Notes: generated by a model not told the origin, from the letters alone. 17,754 nucleotides of DNA from Pseudomonadota bacterium (GCA_023430245.1 JAEZBA010000161.1:1-17754), one strand, 5' to 3'. Positions 1-6,667 are shown, counted from the stretch's first letter. Numbers and translations: made by a program.

Positions 1-63
1 TGGTTGCCGCGTAAAGTACCCGCGGGGCCCGGCCGCGCCGGGCACCACGCGCAGCGCGGCCGG

Positions 64-423
64 TCACGCGTTCGTCGCTGCCTTGCTGAACTCCTCGTAC
101 GCCGCCATCGCATTGGCGGCATACATCAGCGAGGGGCCGCCGCCCATGTACACGGCCACGCCGAGCATCTCGCGGAACTCCTCCGGCGTCGCGCCGAGCC
201 GGACCAGCGCCTTGGCGTGGAAGCCCAGGCAGGCGTCGCAGCGGTTGGCCACGCCGATGGCCATGGCGATCAGTTCCTTGGTCTTCTCGTCCAAAGCGCC
301 CGGGGCCAGCGCGGCCTTGCTCAGCGCGCCGAAACCCTGCATCAGGTCGGGGTTGTGCGTGCGCAGCGGGGCCAGGTTGCGCGAAACCTCGCGGGTCAGC
401 TCCTGGTAGGAAGCGGTGTTCAT
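64..423 (-). CDS. Carboxymuconolactone decarboxylase / AhpD-like protein
   Basis: A 119-residue protein of the CMD/AhpD-like family, small all-helical proteins many of which reduce peroxides or disulfides through a CxxC pair. The redox signature is visible: Glu50, then Cys62-Asp-Ala-Cys65 followed by His69, in the context RCDACLGFHAKAL, which is the usual ExxxxxCxxCxxxH layout. The length fits the single-domain family. The ATG at 423 was chosen over an upstream start at 456 because GGAGACAGG precedes it at good spacing and the family begins near here. The gene is divergent from the ArsR regulator at 510 and shares its promoter region, so it is probably controlled by the same repressor. A true decarboxylase role is unlikely, since no protocatechuate ring-cleavage genes adjoin it. 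I infer a thiol/persulfide or peroxide reductase role; the substrate is not visible. Confidence 0.88.
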   Translation of the reverse strand: MNTASYQELTREVSRNLAPLRTHNPDLMQGFGALSKAALAPGALDEKTKELIAMAIGVANRCDACLGFHAKALVRLGATPEEFREMLGVAVYMGGGPSLMYAANAMAAYEEFSKAATNA

Positions 424-462
424 GTCCTGTCTCCAGCAAACGGGCCGATTGCCCATGTCCCA

Positions 463-506
463 AGTATATTAGATGTTGCTAATTTAGCAATACCTGATAT
501 TATTGC
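463..506. promoter_or_regulatory. Shared divergent promoter with overlapping palindromic ArsR operators
   Basis: This AT-rich stretch lies in an otherwise GC-rich region. A perfect odd-centred palindrome, TTGCTAA-T-TTAGCAA, occupies 476-490. A second inverted repeat, GCAATA (487-492) and TATTGC (501-506), overlaps its right end. Forward, TTGCTA (476-481) and TATTAT (498-503) make a -35/-10 pair with a 16-bp spacer. In reverse, TTGCTA (490-485) and TATACT (468-463) make another pair, also with a 16-bp spacer. The central palindrome therefore contains both -35 boxes, so one bound dimer could shut both genes. The forward start site would fall at about 510, on the first ATG of the regulator. Repressor identity is inferred from adjacency. 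Confidence 0.72.
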
Positions 507-509
507 CCC

Positions 510-821
510 ATGGACACGAGACGGCGGGACCGCAGGTTCATGGAACAGGGCGCCAGCGACGCCGCGGCGATGCTACGCGCGCTGGGCAACGAACAGCGCC
601 TGCTGCTGCTGTGCCTGTTGATCGAGCATGGCGAACTGAATGTCGGGCAGATGCGGGCCCAGGTCGACCTGAGCCAGTCCGCGCTGTCCCAGCACCTGGC
701 CCGGATGCGCAGCGAGGGCCTGGTCACCTGCCGCCGCGAAGGCCAGTCGATGCATTACCGGATCGACGACCCGCGCGTGGAAACCCTGGTTTCCGCACTC
801 AAGTCCGTGTTCTGTCCCTGA
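510..821 (+). CDS. ArsR-family repressor, BigR/SqrR/YgaV-like persulfide sensor
   Basis: A 103-residue winged-helix repressor. The recognition helix region is around residues 52-67 (LSQSALSQHLARMRSEG) and the wing is around 74-85 (CRREGQSMHYRI). Two cysteines, Cys35 (in RLLLLCLLIEHGE) and Cys102 at the extreme C-terminus (VFCP), sit where BigR and related persulfide sensors carry the pair that forms a disulfide or polysulfide bridge and releases DNA. Metal-binding ArsR motifs such as ELCVCDL are absent. A third cysteine, Cys74, lies in the wing. The start is uncertain: ATG 510 coincides with the predicted transcription start, so it would be leaderless, while ATG 540 has only a weak AGG upstream. 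It is the first gene of an operon with a rhodanese and a TauE permease, as in ygaV-ygaP and BigR loci. I infer that it represses both divergent arms until persulfide appears. Confidence 0.87.
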   Translation: MDTRRRDRRFMEQGASDAAAMLRALGNEQRLLLLCLLIEHGELNVGQMRAQVDLSQSALSQHLARMRSEGLVTCRREGQSMHYRIDDPRVETLVSALKSVFCP

Positions 822-836
822 CCCCCGGAGTCACGC

Positions 837-1373
837 ATGAAGATTCTCGACCCCCGCGCCGCCCAGGCCCTGATCGGACAGGGCGCCCTGCTGGTCGATA
901 TCCGCGAGGCCGACGAGCATGCGCGCGAGCGCATCGCCGACGCCTGCTGCATTCCCCTGGCGCAGCTGGCTTCCGCGCAGCAACTGCAGCAGCTCCCGGC
1001 GGGTCGCGCGGTCGTGTTCCTTTGCCGCTCGGGGATGCGCACCCGAGCCCACGCGGCCGCGCTCGAGGCAGCCTGCCGCGGCGGCACCGCCTACGTAGTC
1101 GAAGGCGGCCTGGACGCATGGAAGCAGGCCGGATTGCCCGTGTTGCGCGACCGCCTGGCCCCGCTGGAGCTGATGCGCCAGGTGCAGGTCGCCGCGGGCG
1201 GCCTGGCCCTGCTTGGCGCGGTTCTGGCCGCAGCGCTCTCGCCGTGGTTCCTGCTGCTGTCGGGCTTCGTCGGTGCCGGCCTGGTGGTGGCCGGCGTGAC
1301 CGGCTTCTGCGGCATGGCGAATGTACTGGCGCTGATGCCGTGGAACCGGCAGCCGACTTCATCCGCCGCCTGA
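837..1373 (+). CDS. Rhodanese-DUF2892 membrane protein (YgaP-like)
   Basis: A 178-residue protein. Residues about 1-110 form one rhodanese domain with the six-residue active loop Cys63-Arg-Ser-Gly-Met-Arg-Thr, the pattern of single-domain sulfurtransferases, and the preceding DIREADEHARERI is the usual CH2A-type region. Residues about 115-178 are a DUF2892 tail with two hydrophobic helices and the conserved GFCGMANVLALMPWN ending. This is the architecture of E. coli YgaP, an inner-membrane rhodanese whose catalytic cysteine carries persulfide. GGAG precedes the ATG at 6-nt spacing, and the gene starts 15 nt after the regulator stop, so they are co-transcribed. It probably moves sulfane sulfur at the cytoplasmic face and hands it to, or works alongside, the downstream permease. 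No persulfide dioxygenase is present beside it. Confidence 0.92.
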   Translation: MKILDPRAAQALIGQGALLVDIREADEHARERIADACCIPLAQLASAQQLQQLPAGRAVVFLCRSGMRTRAHAAALEAACRGGTAYVVEGGLDAWKQAGLPVLRDRLAPLELMRQVQVAAGGLALLGAVLAAALSPWFLLLSGFVGAGLVVAGVTGFCGMANVLALMPWNRQPTSSAA

Positions 1374-1399
1374 ACCCACTCGACCCGTCCGTAAAGAAC

Positions 1400-2188
1400 A
1401 TGATCCAGTCCGTTGCCGCCATCGCCTCCGGCAGCCTCGTTGGCCTGTCGCTCGGCCTGATCGGCGGCGGCGGCTCGATCCTGGCCGTGCCGTTGCTGAT
1501 CTATGTCGTCGGCATGCCCTCGGTGCATGCGGCAATCGGCACCAGCGCGGTCGCGGTCGCGGCAAGCGCGGCGGTCAGCCTGATCGGCCATGCCCGCGCG
1601 AAAAACGTGCGCTGGCCTTGTGCCATCGCCTTTGCACTAGCCGGCATTGCCGGTGCCGCCGCCGGCGCGCAGCTCGGCAAGATGATGGACGGCGCCAGAC
1701 TGCTGGCGTTGTTCGGCGTGCTGATGATCGTGGTCGGCGCGCTGATGCTGCGGCCGCGCAAGGGCGGCGACGATGCCGGCGTCAAACTCGACCGGGCCAG
1801 TGCGCCGCGCCTGCTTCCCCTGCTTGTCGCGACCGGATTTGGCGTGGGCTTGCTCTCCGGCTTTTTCGGCATCGGCGGCGGCTTTCTGATCGTACCCGGC
1901 CTGATCGGCACCACCGCCATGCCGATGCTGGACGCAATCGGTTCCTCGCTGGTTTCGGTCACGCTGTTCGGCGCGACGACCGCCACGAGCTACGCATTTG
2001 CGGGCCTCGTCGAATGGCGGATCGCCGGGCTGTTTGTGCTGGGTGGGGCGGCCGGAGGCATCGCGGGCCTCCTGCTGGCGCGCAAGCTTTCACGCCAGAA
2101 GCGCGCGCTCACCTATGTTTTCTCGGCGATTGTGATGGCCACCGGTCTTTACGTGGTGACGACGTCGCTGCTGCGCTCGGCCTATTAG
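1400..2188 (+). CDS. TauE/SafE-family sulfite/organosulfur permease
   Basis: A 262-residue polytopic membrane protein with the internal duplication of the TauE/SafE (DUF81) family. The first repeat carries GLIGGGGSILAVPLLIY near residues 19-35, and the second carries GFFGIGGGFLIVPGLI near 155-170. About eight hydrophobic segments are visible, split by a short charged linker (RPRKGGDDAGVKLDR) near residue 120. The family is linked to export of sulfite, sulfoacetate and related anions. The ATG at 1400 begins the first hydrophobic helix. The ribosome site is weak (AAAGA), and the gene starts 26 nt after the rhodanese stop, so translational dependence is likely. As third gene of a persulfide-responsive operon it probably exports the sulfite or thiosulfate made during sulfur detoxification. 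Its stop lies 4 bp from that of convergent argC. Confidence 0.9.
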   Translation: MIQSVAAIASGSLVGLSLGLIGGGGSILAVPLLIYVVGMPSVHAAIGTSAVAVAASAAVSLIGHARAKNVRWPCAIAFALAGIAGAAAGAQLGKMMDGARLLALFGVLMIVVGALMLRPRKGGDDAGVKLDRASAPRLLPLLVATGFGVGLLSGFFGIGGGFLIVPGLIGTTAMPMLDAIGSSLVSVTLFGATTATSYAFAGLVEWRIAGLFVLGGAAGGIAGLLLARKLSRQKRALTYVFSAIVMATGLYVVTTSLLRSAY

Positions 2189-2192
2189 GCAA

Positions 2193-3251
2193 TCACGGGA
2201 ACAGCGCGACCTGATCGATCCCCATGGTCTCGGGATAGCCCATCATCAGATTCATGTTCTGGATCGCCTGGCCTGACGCGCCTTTCACCAGGTTATCGAG
2301 TGCCGAGACGATGATCGCGCGGCCGGGCACCCGATCCTTCGCAACCCCGATAAAGGTCCAGTTCGAACCGCGCACATGCCTCGTCTGCGGCGTCTCGCCG
2401 AACGGCAGCACATGCACGAAATCCGCCTTCTCGTAGAACTTTAAAAGTACCTCGTGAAGTTCCTCGGGCGTGCGGCCCCTGCGACCCTGGACGTAGATTG
2501 TCGACAGGATGCCGCGGTTCATCGGCACCAGATGCGGCGTAAAGCTGACGATCACCTCCTTGCCGGCGGCCGCCGAGAATTCCTGGTCGAGTTCGGCCAT
2601 ATGCCGGTGACCGCCGACGCCATAGGCGTGGAAGCCTTCCGACACTTCCGAGAACAGCATCGCCTCCTTGGCCGAGCGCCCCGCTCCCGTCATCCCGGAC
2701 TTGGCATCGATCACGATGCCGTCGGTCTCGATTGCCTTATTCTTGAGAAGGGGCACCAGCGGCAGCTGCGCGCAGGTGGTGTAGCAGCCGGGATTGGCGA
2801 CCAGCCGCGCTTTCCTGATCTCGCGCTTGTGGATCTCGGCCAGGCCGTAGACCGCTTCGGTCTGCAGTTCCGGTGCGTGATGCTCGTGGCCGTACCAGCG
2901 CGCGTAAGCTGCAGTATCGCTGAGCCGAAAATCCGCCGACAGGTCGACGACCTTGGTCTCCGGCGCCTCCCCAAGCAATTGCTTCAGCACCTTCTGCGTC
3001 GTCGCATGCGGCAATGCGCAGAACACGAGGTCGAGAGCCTGCGCTTTCCAGTCGAGTCCCTCGATCGAAACCAGCTCCGGCAGGTCAAACGGCGAGAATT
3101 GCGGAAACACGTCGCGCATTGCCTGCCCGGCCCTCCGGTCGGCGGTGAGCAGCGCGATCTCGGCGCGCGGATGACGCAGCAGCAAGCGCACCAGCTCGGA
3201 CCCGGTATAGCCCGACGCGCCCAGAATGCCGATCTTCGCTTTTGTCGCCAT
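2193..3251 (-). CDS. argC: N-acetyl-gamma-glutamyl-phosphate reductase
   Basis: A 352-residue ArgC that makes N-acetylglutamate semialdehyde from N-acetylglutamyl phosphate with NADPH, the third step of arginine synthesis, in the cytoplasm. The N-terminal Rossmann motif GILGASGYTGSELVRLL is at residues 8-24. The catalytic cysteine is Cys156 in VANPGCYTTC, and the conserved histidine region GVGGHRHMAEL is at 211-221. The C-terminal segment with HVRGSNWTFIG and LDNLVKGASGQAIQNMNLM is typical of the family. Length and motifs indicate an intact enzyme. The ATG at 3251 has CGGAG six bases upstream. The gene converges on the tauE-like gene with 4 bp between stops and diverges from the small secreted protein at 3528. 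No other arg gene is present. Confidence 0.97.
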   Translation of the reverse strand: MATKAKIGILGASGYTGSELVRLLLRHPRAEIALLTADRRAGQAMRDVFPQFSPFDLPELVSIEGLDWKAQALDLVFCALPHATTQKVLKQLLGEAPETKVVDLSADFRLSDTAAYARWYGHEHHAPELQTEAVYGLAEIHKREIRKARLVANPGCYTTCAQLPLVPLLKNKAIETDGIVIDAKSGMTGAGRSAKEAMLFSEVSEGFHAYGVGGHRHMAELDQEFSAAAGKEVIVSFTPHLVPMNRGILSTIYVQGRRGRTPEELHEVLLKFYEKADFVHVLPFGETPQTRHVRGSNWTFIGVAKDRVPGRAIIVSALDNLVKGASGQAIQNMNLMMGYPETMGIDQVALFP

Positions 3252-3527
3252 GTTAGTCTCCGCAAGGCGGCTGATTTCGCCGCCGGGTACTTAAGTCGCC
3301 GGATGCACCTTGGAAAGCGGGGATTCGCAAGGAAATGCCGCGGCTCCGGGCGCGCGGCACGTCGGGATCACACGAACGAACCCGTCCCGGCCGCGACAGC
3401 GGTACGGCGGCGGCGCAGATATGCGGTTCGGATCGTCATGATACGGCCATATAGGCTGCGACAGTCTAGCGGTCAATTCGGTGACGCCGGACTTTCACCC
3501 GTCGTCGTCTTGTCGTACGGACGTCCG
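3252..3527. other. Divergent intergenic region between argC and the secreted-protein operon
   Basis: This 276-bp gap must hold the promoters of argC (leftward) and of the small secreted protein plus DUF305 gene (rightward). I saw no convincing -35/-10 pair, no CueR-like dyad and no tRNA. An in-frame ATG at 3438 could extend the small protein N-terminally, but that would bury its signal peptide, so it is not favoured. Confidence 0.4.
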
Positions 3528-3893
3528 ATGACGGCAGCCATGACCATTCTGCGTCTGAGCTTCGCTCTCCTGTTCGGGGCGATGAGCGTGATGCATGGGC
3601 CGGTCATGACGTTCTCGGCCGCGCAGGCAGCGGCGGCCACCGAGGCTCAGCAGCCCTCCCCGTTCGATCGCGCTTTGCATCATCCCACACCGGACTGCCA
3701 TGACGACGAAGCGCCCGCGCCTCGGCATGGCCAGTGCAATGCCTTCGCCTGCTTGATGGCGGTCGAGCCGCTGTCGGCGATAGCGCGTCCGCTTCATCCG
3801 GTCCTGTTCACGATCATGGCCGCGGCGCCGGTACCGGCACTTGATCCGCTGCAGACGCCACCGGCGCTGCCCCCTCCCCGCGTCCGAAGCTGA
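3528..3893 (+). CDS. Small secreted His/Cys-containing protein (DUF2946-like)
   Basis: A 121-residue protein. The N-terminus (MTAAMTILRLSFALLFGAMS..., cleavage probably near the AQAAAA run at about residues 32-37) reads as a signal peptide. The middle carries HHPTPDCHDDEAPAPRHGQC and then NAFACLMA, giving three cysteines and several histidines in about 30 residues. A hydrophobic stretch follows, then a Pro-rich tail ending PPPRVRS. The layout recalls DUF2946-type small proteins of copper loci, but the match is by eye. ATG 3528 and ATG 3540 are both possible, and neither has a good ribosome site. The codon frame stays open far upstream through argC antisense, so the length of the reading frame is no evidence by itself. 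The 65-nt spacing to the DUF305 gene suggests an operon and a periplasmic metal-binding role. Confidence 0.62.
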   Translation: MTAAMTILRLSFALLFGAMSVMHGPVMTFSAAQAAAATEAQQPSPFDRALHHPTPDCHDDEAPAPRHGQCNAFACLMAVEPLSAIARPLHPVLFTIMAAAPVPALDPLQTPPALPPPRVRS

Positions 3894-3958
3894 CAATCGC
3901 AAATCCGCAATCCGCGCGTCGCTTTGGCCACGCGCGTCATTCAGCTTTGGAGATACAG

Positions 3959-4375
3959 ATGAGACAAAAACTGATCGTTGGCCTGACGGCCGGCACCTTG
4001 GCGCTCGGCACCGCGATTGCCGTCGCGCAACAGCACCACCACGGCCATGGCTCGCATCAGGCGCCCGCCGCAGCTGCTGACCATTCCGCACATGGCAGCG
4101 CCAAACCGAAAGGCGATACCGGTCCGTCGAGCCTCGCCTACCACGCCATCAACGCCAAGATGCACGAGGGCATGGACATCGCCTTCACCGGCAATGCCGA
4201 TATCGACTTCGTGCGCGGCATGATCCCGCATCATCAAGGCGCGGTCGACATGGCCAAGACGGTGATCGCCTTTGGCAAGGATCCGCAGATCCGCAAGCTG
4301 GCCGAAGAGATCATCAAGGCGCAAGAAAGCGAAATCGCGTTGATGCAGGACTGGCTCAAGCAGAACGCGAAATAG
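3959..4375 (+). CDS. Secreted DUF305 protein with His-rich N-terminus
   Basis: A 138-residue protein with a clear signal peptide (residues 1-23, MRQKLIVGLTAG...AIAVAQ). A mature His-rich segment follows (QQHHHGHGSH and later DHSAHGSA, residues about 24-50). One DUF305 domain of the ferritin-like helical type then carries the family hallmark FVRGMIPHHQGAVDMAK near 84-100 and the second helix EIIKAQESEIALMQDWLK near 117-134. GGAG lies 6 nt before the ATG at 3959; an earlier TTG at 3947 overlaps that ribosome site and is rejected. DUF305 proteins are common beside copper-resistance genes, and the HH and M residues suggest periplasmic copper or other metal binding, but no catalytic role is established. 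It follows the small secreted His/Cys protein in the same direction. Confidence 0.92.
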   Translation: MRQKLIVGLTAGTLALGTAIAVAQQHHHGHGSHQAPAAAADHSAHGSAKPKGDTGPSSLAYHAINAKMHEGMDIAFTGNADIDFVRGMIPHHQGAVDMAKTVIAFGKDPQIRKLAEEIIKAQESEIALMQDWLKQNAK

Positions 4376-4393
4376 ACGCCTGAGAACTCAAAG

Positions 4394-4417
4394 CCGCCTG
4401 GCGCATGTGCCAGGCGG
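4394..4417. terminator. Hairpin between convergent genes
   Basis: A perfect 9-bp stem, CCGCCTGGC (4394-4402) and GCCAGGCGG (4409-4417), with a 6-nt loop, lies 18 bp after the DUF305 stop and 38 bp beyond the 3' end of the convergent hydrolase gene. There is no long T-tract on either side; only CTTTGA follows on the minus strand. It may serve both transcripts as a weak or Rho-assisted terminator. Confidence 0.5.
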
Positions 4418-4455
4418 TCTCATCCAGGCATCTGGGTCACGAATACGTCTCTGCG

Positions 4456-5424
4456 TTACGCCGCCGGCAGGAAGCGGTAGCCCGCGCCGCTTTTCTCGAT
4501 ACGCCCGATGGCCGGGGATGGCAGATGATAGCCCGTCATCAACATCTGCTCCGCTGCCAGCATGTCGTAAAGCTTGCGCCGCGTTGCGACCGCCATCGGG
4601 CCGTCCATATCGCCACCGCCAAACCAGTCCGGGTGGCGCACGAATACCGACGCGATGCCGGAGGTCACGTCGGCCTGTACCAGCAGCTTGTCATTGCCCG
4701 ATGCGATGATGAAGGAGGAATGTCCCGGCGTATGTCCGGGCGTCGCCATCGACGTAATTCCCGGCACAATCTCCTTGCCGCCTTCAAACTTGGTCAAGTT
4801 CTTGCCGGGGATCGCGCCGAACACACGCCGCACATTGTTATGCGCGTTGCGCAGGTTGGAGCCTTCGGCCGCCTTGTTCATGCTCATGTCATCGAGCCAG
4901 TAATTCCATTCGTCGAGCGGCACCTTGATCTCCGCATTCGGGAAGGCCGGCGCGCCTTCAGCGGTGACAAGCCCGCCGATATGGTCACCATGGAAATGCG
5001 AGATGATGACGGTTTCGATCTGTTTCGGATCGACGCCCAGTGCCTCAAGACGCTGCGCGGTGAGACCCGTACCCGCGGACAGACTGCGCGGTCCGTTTCC
5101 GGTGTCGATCATCACCAGGCGCCCGCCGGTTCGCACCAGCAGCGGATGGAAAACCGGATTGATTTCGTCACGCGACAACCCATCCAGCGCGAGCGCCTGC
5201 TGAAATTCGGCGAGGCTTGCGCTGCGGGTCGGGCTGGCCTTCAGCGGCACCTTGCGCACCCCGTCAAGGATCGACATCACCTCGATATCACCGACCTTGA
5301 AGCGGTGCACGCCTTCGGCCGTAGCTTGCTGGCTCTGGGCAAGCGCAAGCCGCATATCGAAGCCAGACGCGACAGCGAGCGCTGCTGCGCCACCCACCAT
5401 ATGTCTGCGTGTCAAATCGGTCAT
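4456..5424 (-). CDS. Tat-exported MBL-fold hydrolase, methyl parathion hydrolase/lactonase-like (copy 1)
   Basis: A 322-residue metallo-beta-lactamase-fold hydrolase. The N-terminus has a twin-arginine-type leader (TRRHMVGGAAALAVASGF), so export to the periplasm in folded form is likely. The di-metal ligands are all present: His143-x-His145-x-Asp147-His148, His231 in ATPGH, Asp252 and His300. The spacing and the closing GYHLPSPAIGRIE...GYRFLP segment match the methyl parathion hydrolase branch, whose members hydrolyse organophosphates and lactones promiscuously. The natural substrate cannot be read from sequence. The ATG at 5424 has GGGAG seven bases upstream. It lies 73 nt downstream of a clearly related paralogue with a hairpin between them, so it may have its own promoter or be a read-through cistron. 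A beta-lactam resistance role is not supported. Confidence 0.9.
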   Translation of the reverse strand: MTDLTRRHMVGGAAALAVASGFDMRLALAQSQQATAEGVHRFKVGDIEVMSILDGVRKVPLKASPTRSASLAEFQQALALDGLSRDEINPVFHPLLVRTGGRLVMIDTGNGPRSLSAGTGLTAQRLEALGVDPKQIETVIISHFHGDHIGGLVTAEGAPAFPNAEIKVPLDEWNYWLDDMSMNKAAEGSNLRNAHNNVRRVFGAIPGKNLTKFEGGKEIVPGITSMATPGHTPGHSSFIIASGNDKLLVQADVTSGIASVFVRHPDWFGGGDMDGPMAVATRRKLYDMLAAEQMLMTGYHLPSPAIGRIEKSGAGYRFLPAA

Positions 5425-5457
5425 GCCACTTCTCCCGAAATGCTATGCCCAGTAGCA

Positions 5458-5485
5458 ACAAGGCCGCCCTCGCGGGCGGCCTTGT
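5458..5485 (-). terminator. Hairpin between the two MBL-hydrolase genes
   Basis: A perfect 11-bp stem, ACAAGGCCGCC (5458-5468) and GGCGGCCTTGT (5475-5485), with a 6-nt loop, lies 12 bp beyond the stop of the upstream hydrolase gene on the minus strand. The stem is strong and is followed by TGCTACTG rather than a run of T. Either a terminator or an mRNA-stabilising element would decouple the two cistrons. Confidence 0.6.
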
Positions 5486-5497
5486 ATGCATTCCATT

Positions 5498-6511
5498 TTA
5501 GAGGGTCGGGCTCCACGGCACCGGTATCTCCCGGAACCCGTTGCCGGTCTTCTCGATATAGGCGACGGCCGGGAACGGGAAATGGAAACCCTGCACCATC
5601 GTCCGGTCGGTCGCGAGCATGTCGTAGGTCTTGCGGCGCGTGGCTTCGGCCTGATCCGGAATCTGGTCGAACATAAGATGCCAGCCGGGATTGCGCACGA
5701 ACAGGAACGGCACGTTCGCAAGATCGGCCTGCACGAACACGCTCTTGCCACCGGACGAGATCAGATGCGAGGTGTGCCCGATCGAATGCCCCGGCGTCGC
5801 CACCGCGGTGACGCCCGGCACGAGCTCCTTGCCGGCCGCATAAGGCTTCACCTGCTTCTTGACATTCTCGTTACCGAATACGCGACGATTGTTCTTGAAC
5901 AGGCCCTCCATCCGCTGGTTGCCGGCAGCCTTGCTCATTTCGCCATCGTCCATCCAGAACTTGTACTCGGCTTCCGGCACCAGGATTTCGGCGTTGGCAT
6001 AGGTGAGCGAACCGTCGGGCATTAGCAGCCCGTTCACATGGTCACCATGAAAATGCGAGATGATGACGGTCGACACATCCTGGCGGTCGATACCTGACGC
6101 TGCAAGATTGCGGGTGAACTGACCGTTTGCGCCCTTGCTGCTGGCGAAACCGGCTTCGCCAAGGCCGGTGTCGATCACGGTGGTCTTGCCGCCGTTGCGA
6201 ATGACGATGGGTGTGTAAGGAATCGCCATCAGGTCCGGTTCGAGGAAGGCGGCGGTGAGCGCCTTGTTGACTTCATCGCGTTTCACGTTCGCGACGAAGC
6301 CGTCCGGAAACTTGAAGCGGTTGATCCCGTCGGTGACTGCCGTCACTTCGATATCGCCGACTTTGTAGCGGTACCACCCGGGCGCCTGTCCGCCCGGCGC
6401 GGACGCTGCCTGGGCAGCAGCCGGTGTCGAGAACGTCATGCCGCCGAGCACGGCGGCGGCAGAAACTCCGGCCGTTCCGGCCAGCAGACTACGGCGTGTT
6501 ACATCTCTCAT
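5498..6511 (-). CDS. Tat-exported MBL-fold hydrolase, methyl parathion hydrolase/lactonase-like (copy 2)
   Basis: A 337-residue paralogue of the neighbouring hydrolase. A Tat-type leader (VTRRSLLAG, then a hydrophobic stretch ending near AAAQAAS at about residue 36) precedes the mature chain APGWYRYKVGDIEVTAV. The metal site is complete: His153-x-His155-x-Asp157-His158, His242, Asp263 and His310. The +21 step from His to Asp and the +47 step to the last His equal those of methyl parathion hydrolase. The C-terminus GFHFPFPAVAYIEKTGNGF is also of that branch. A strong ribosome site, AGGAGG seven bases from the ATG, suggests high expression. It differs from copy 1 in the substrate-pocket segments (residues about 64-100 and 160-200), so the two probably have diverged specificities. 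Lactone, ester or phosphotriester hydrolysis are all possible. Confidence 0.9.
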   Translation of the reverse strand: MRDVTRRSLLAGTAGVSAAAVLGGMTFSTPAAAQAASAPGGQAPGWYRYKVGDIEVTAVTDGINRFKFPDGFVANVKRDEVNKALTAAFLEPDLMAIPYTPIVIRNGGKTTVIDTGLGEAGFASSKGANGQFTRNLAASGIDRQDVSTVIISHFHGDHVNGLLMPDGSLTYANAEILVPEAEYKFWMDDGEMSKAAGNQRMEGLFKNNRRVFGNENVKKQVKPYAAGKELVPGVTAVATPGHSIGHTSHLISSGGKSVFVQADLANVPFLFVRNPGWHLMFDQIPDQAEATRRKTYDMLATDRTMVQGFHFPFPAVAYIEKTGNGFREIPVPWSPTL

Positions 6512-6614
6512 CCTTATCCCTCCTTGGATCGGCGTGGTTGTCGGTGTCCGGTTTTTCCCGCCCGGTCAGTGCGCCGGCCGCGACCATAGCCCAGCCGCGA
6601 GAGGCCCGAAACCT

Positions 6615-6667
6615 GATCGTTGTTGCAACGATCGACGAACACCGGACGGCGGGCGATATTCCCCGCC
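6615..6667. repeat. Two adjacent inverted repeats between fkbM and the MBL-hydrolase pair
   Basis: The first is a perfect 8-bp dyad, GATCGTTG (6615-6622) and CAACGATC (6626-6633), with a 3-nt loop. The second is GGCGGG (6648-6653) and CCCGCC (6662-6667) with an 8-nt AT-rich loop. They sit in the 227-bp gap that must hold the end of fkbM transcription and the promoter of hydrolase copy 2. The GC-rich hairpin may terminate fkbM, and the AT-balanced dyad could be an operator. Neither has a diagnostic T-run. Confidence 0.42.

Noticed and set aside
27..43. GCCCGG-CCGCG-CCGGGC hairpin beyond the CMD gene stop, considered as a terminator
   Set aside because: A stem of only 6 bp in very GC-rich DNA without a T-run is not distinguishable from chance.
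503..1399. A reading frame open from 503 into the TauE-like gene, which would make a 561-aa fusion protein
   Set aside because: The part before 1400 is out of frame with, and overlaps, the ArsR and rhodanese genes. It is Arg/Pro-rich with no family features. The TauE fold starts at the ATG at 1400.
2180..2190. GCCTA-T-TAGGC palindrome at the end of the TauE-like gene as an insertion-site repeat
   Set aside because: The arms are only 5 bp, it includes the stop codon by chance, and no second copy was seen at the left end of the module.
2454..3527. Long plus-strand open frame across argC, continuous with the small secreted protein
   Set aside because: It is the antisense of a clear argC gene. 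High GC keeps the frame open, and a signal peptide begins only at 3528 or 3540.
4456..6511. MBL-fold genes as beta-lactam resistance determinants
   Set aside because: Ligand spacing, the Tat leader and C-terminal segments match the methyl parathion hydrolase/lactonase branch, not class B beta-lactamases.
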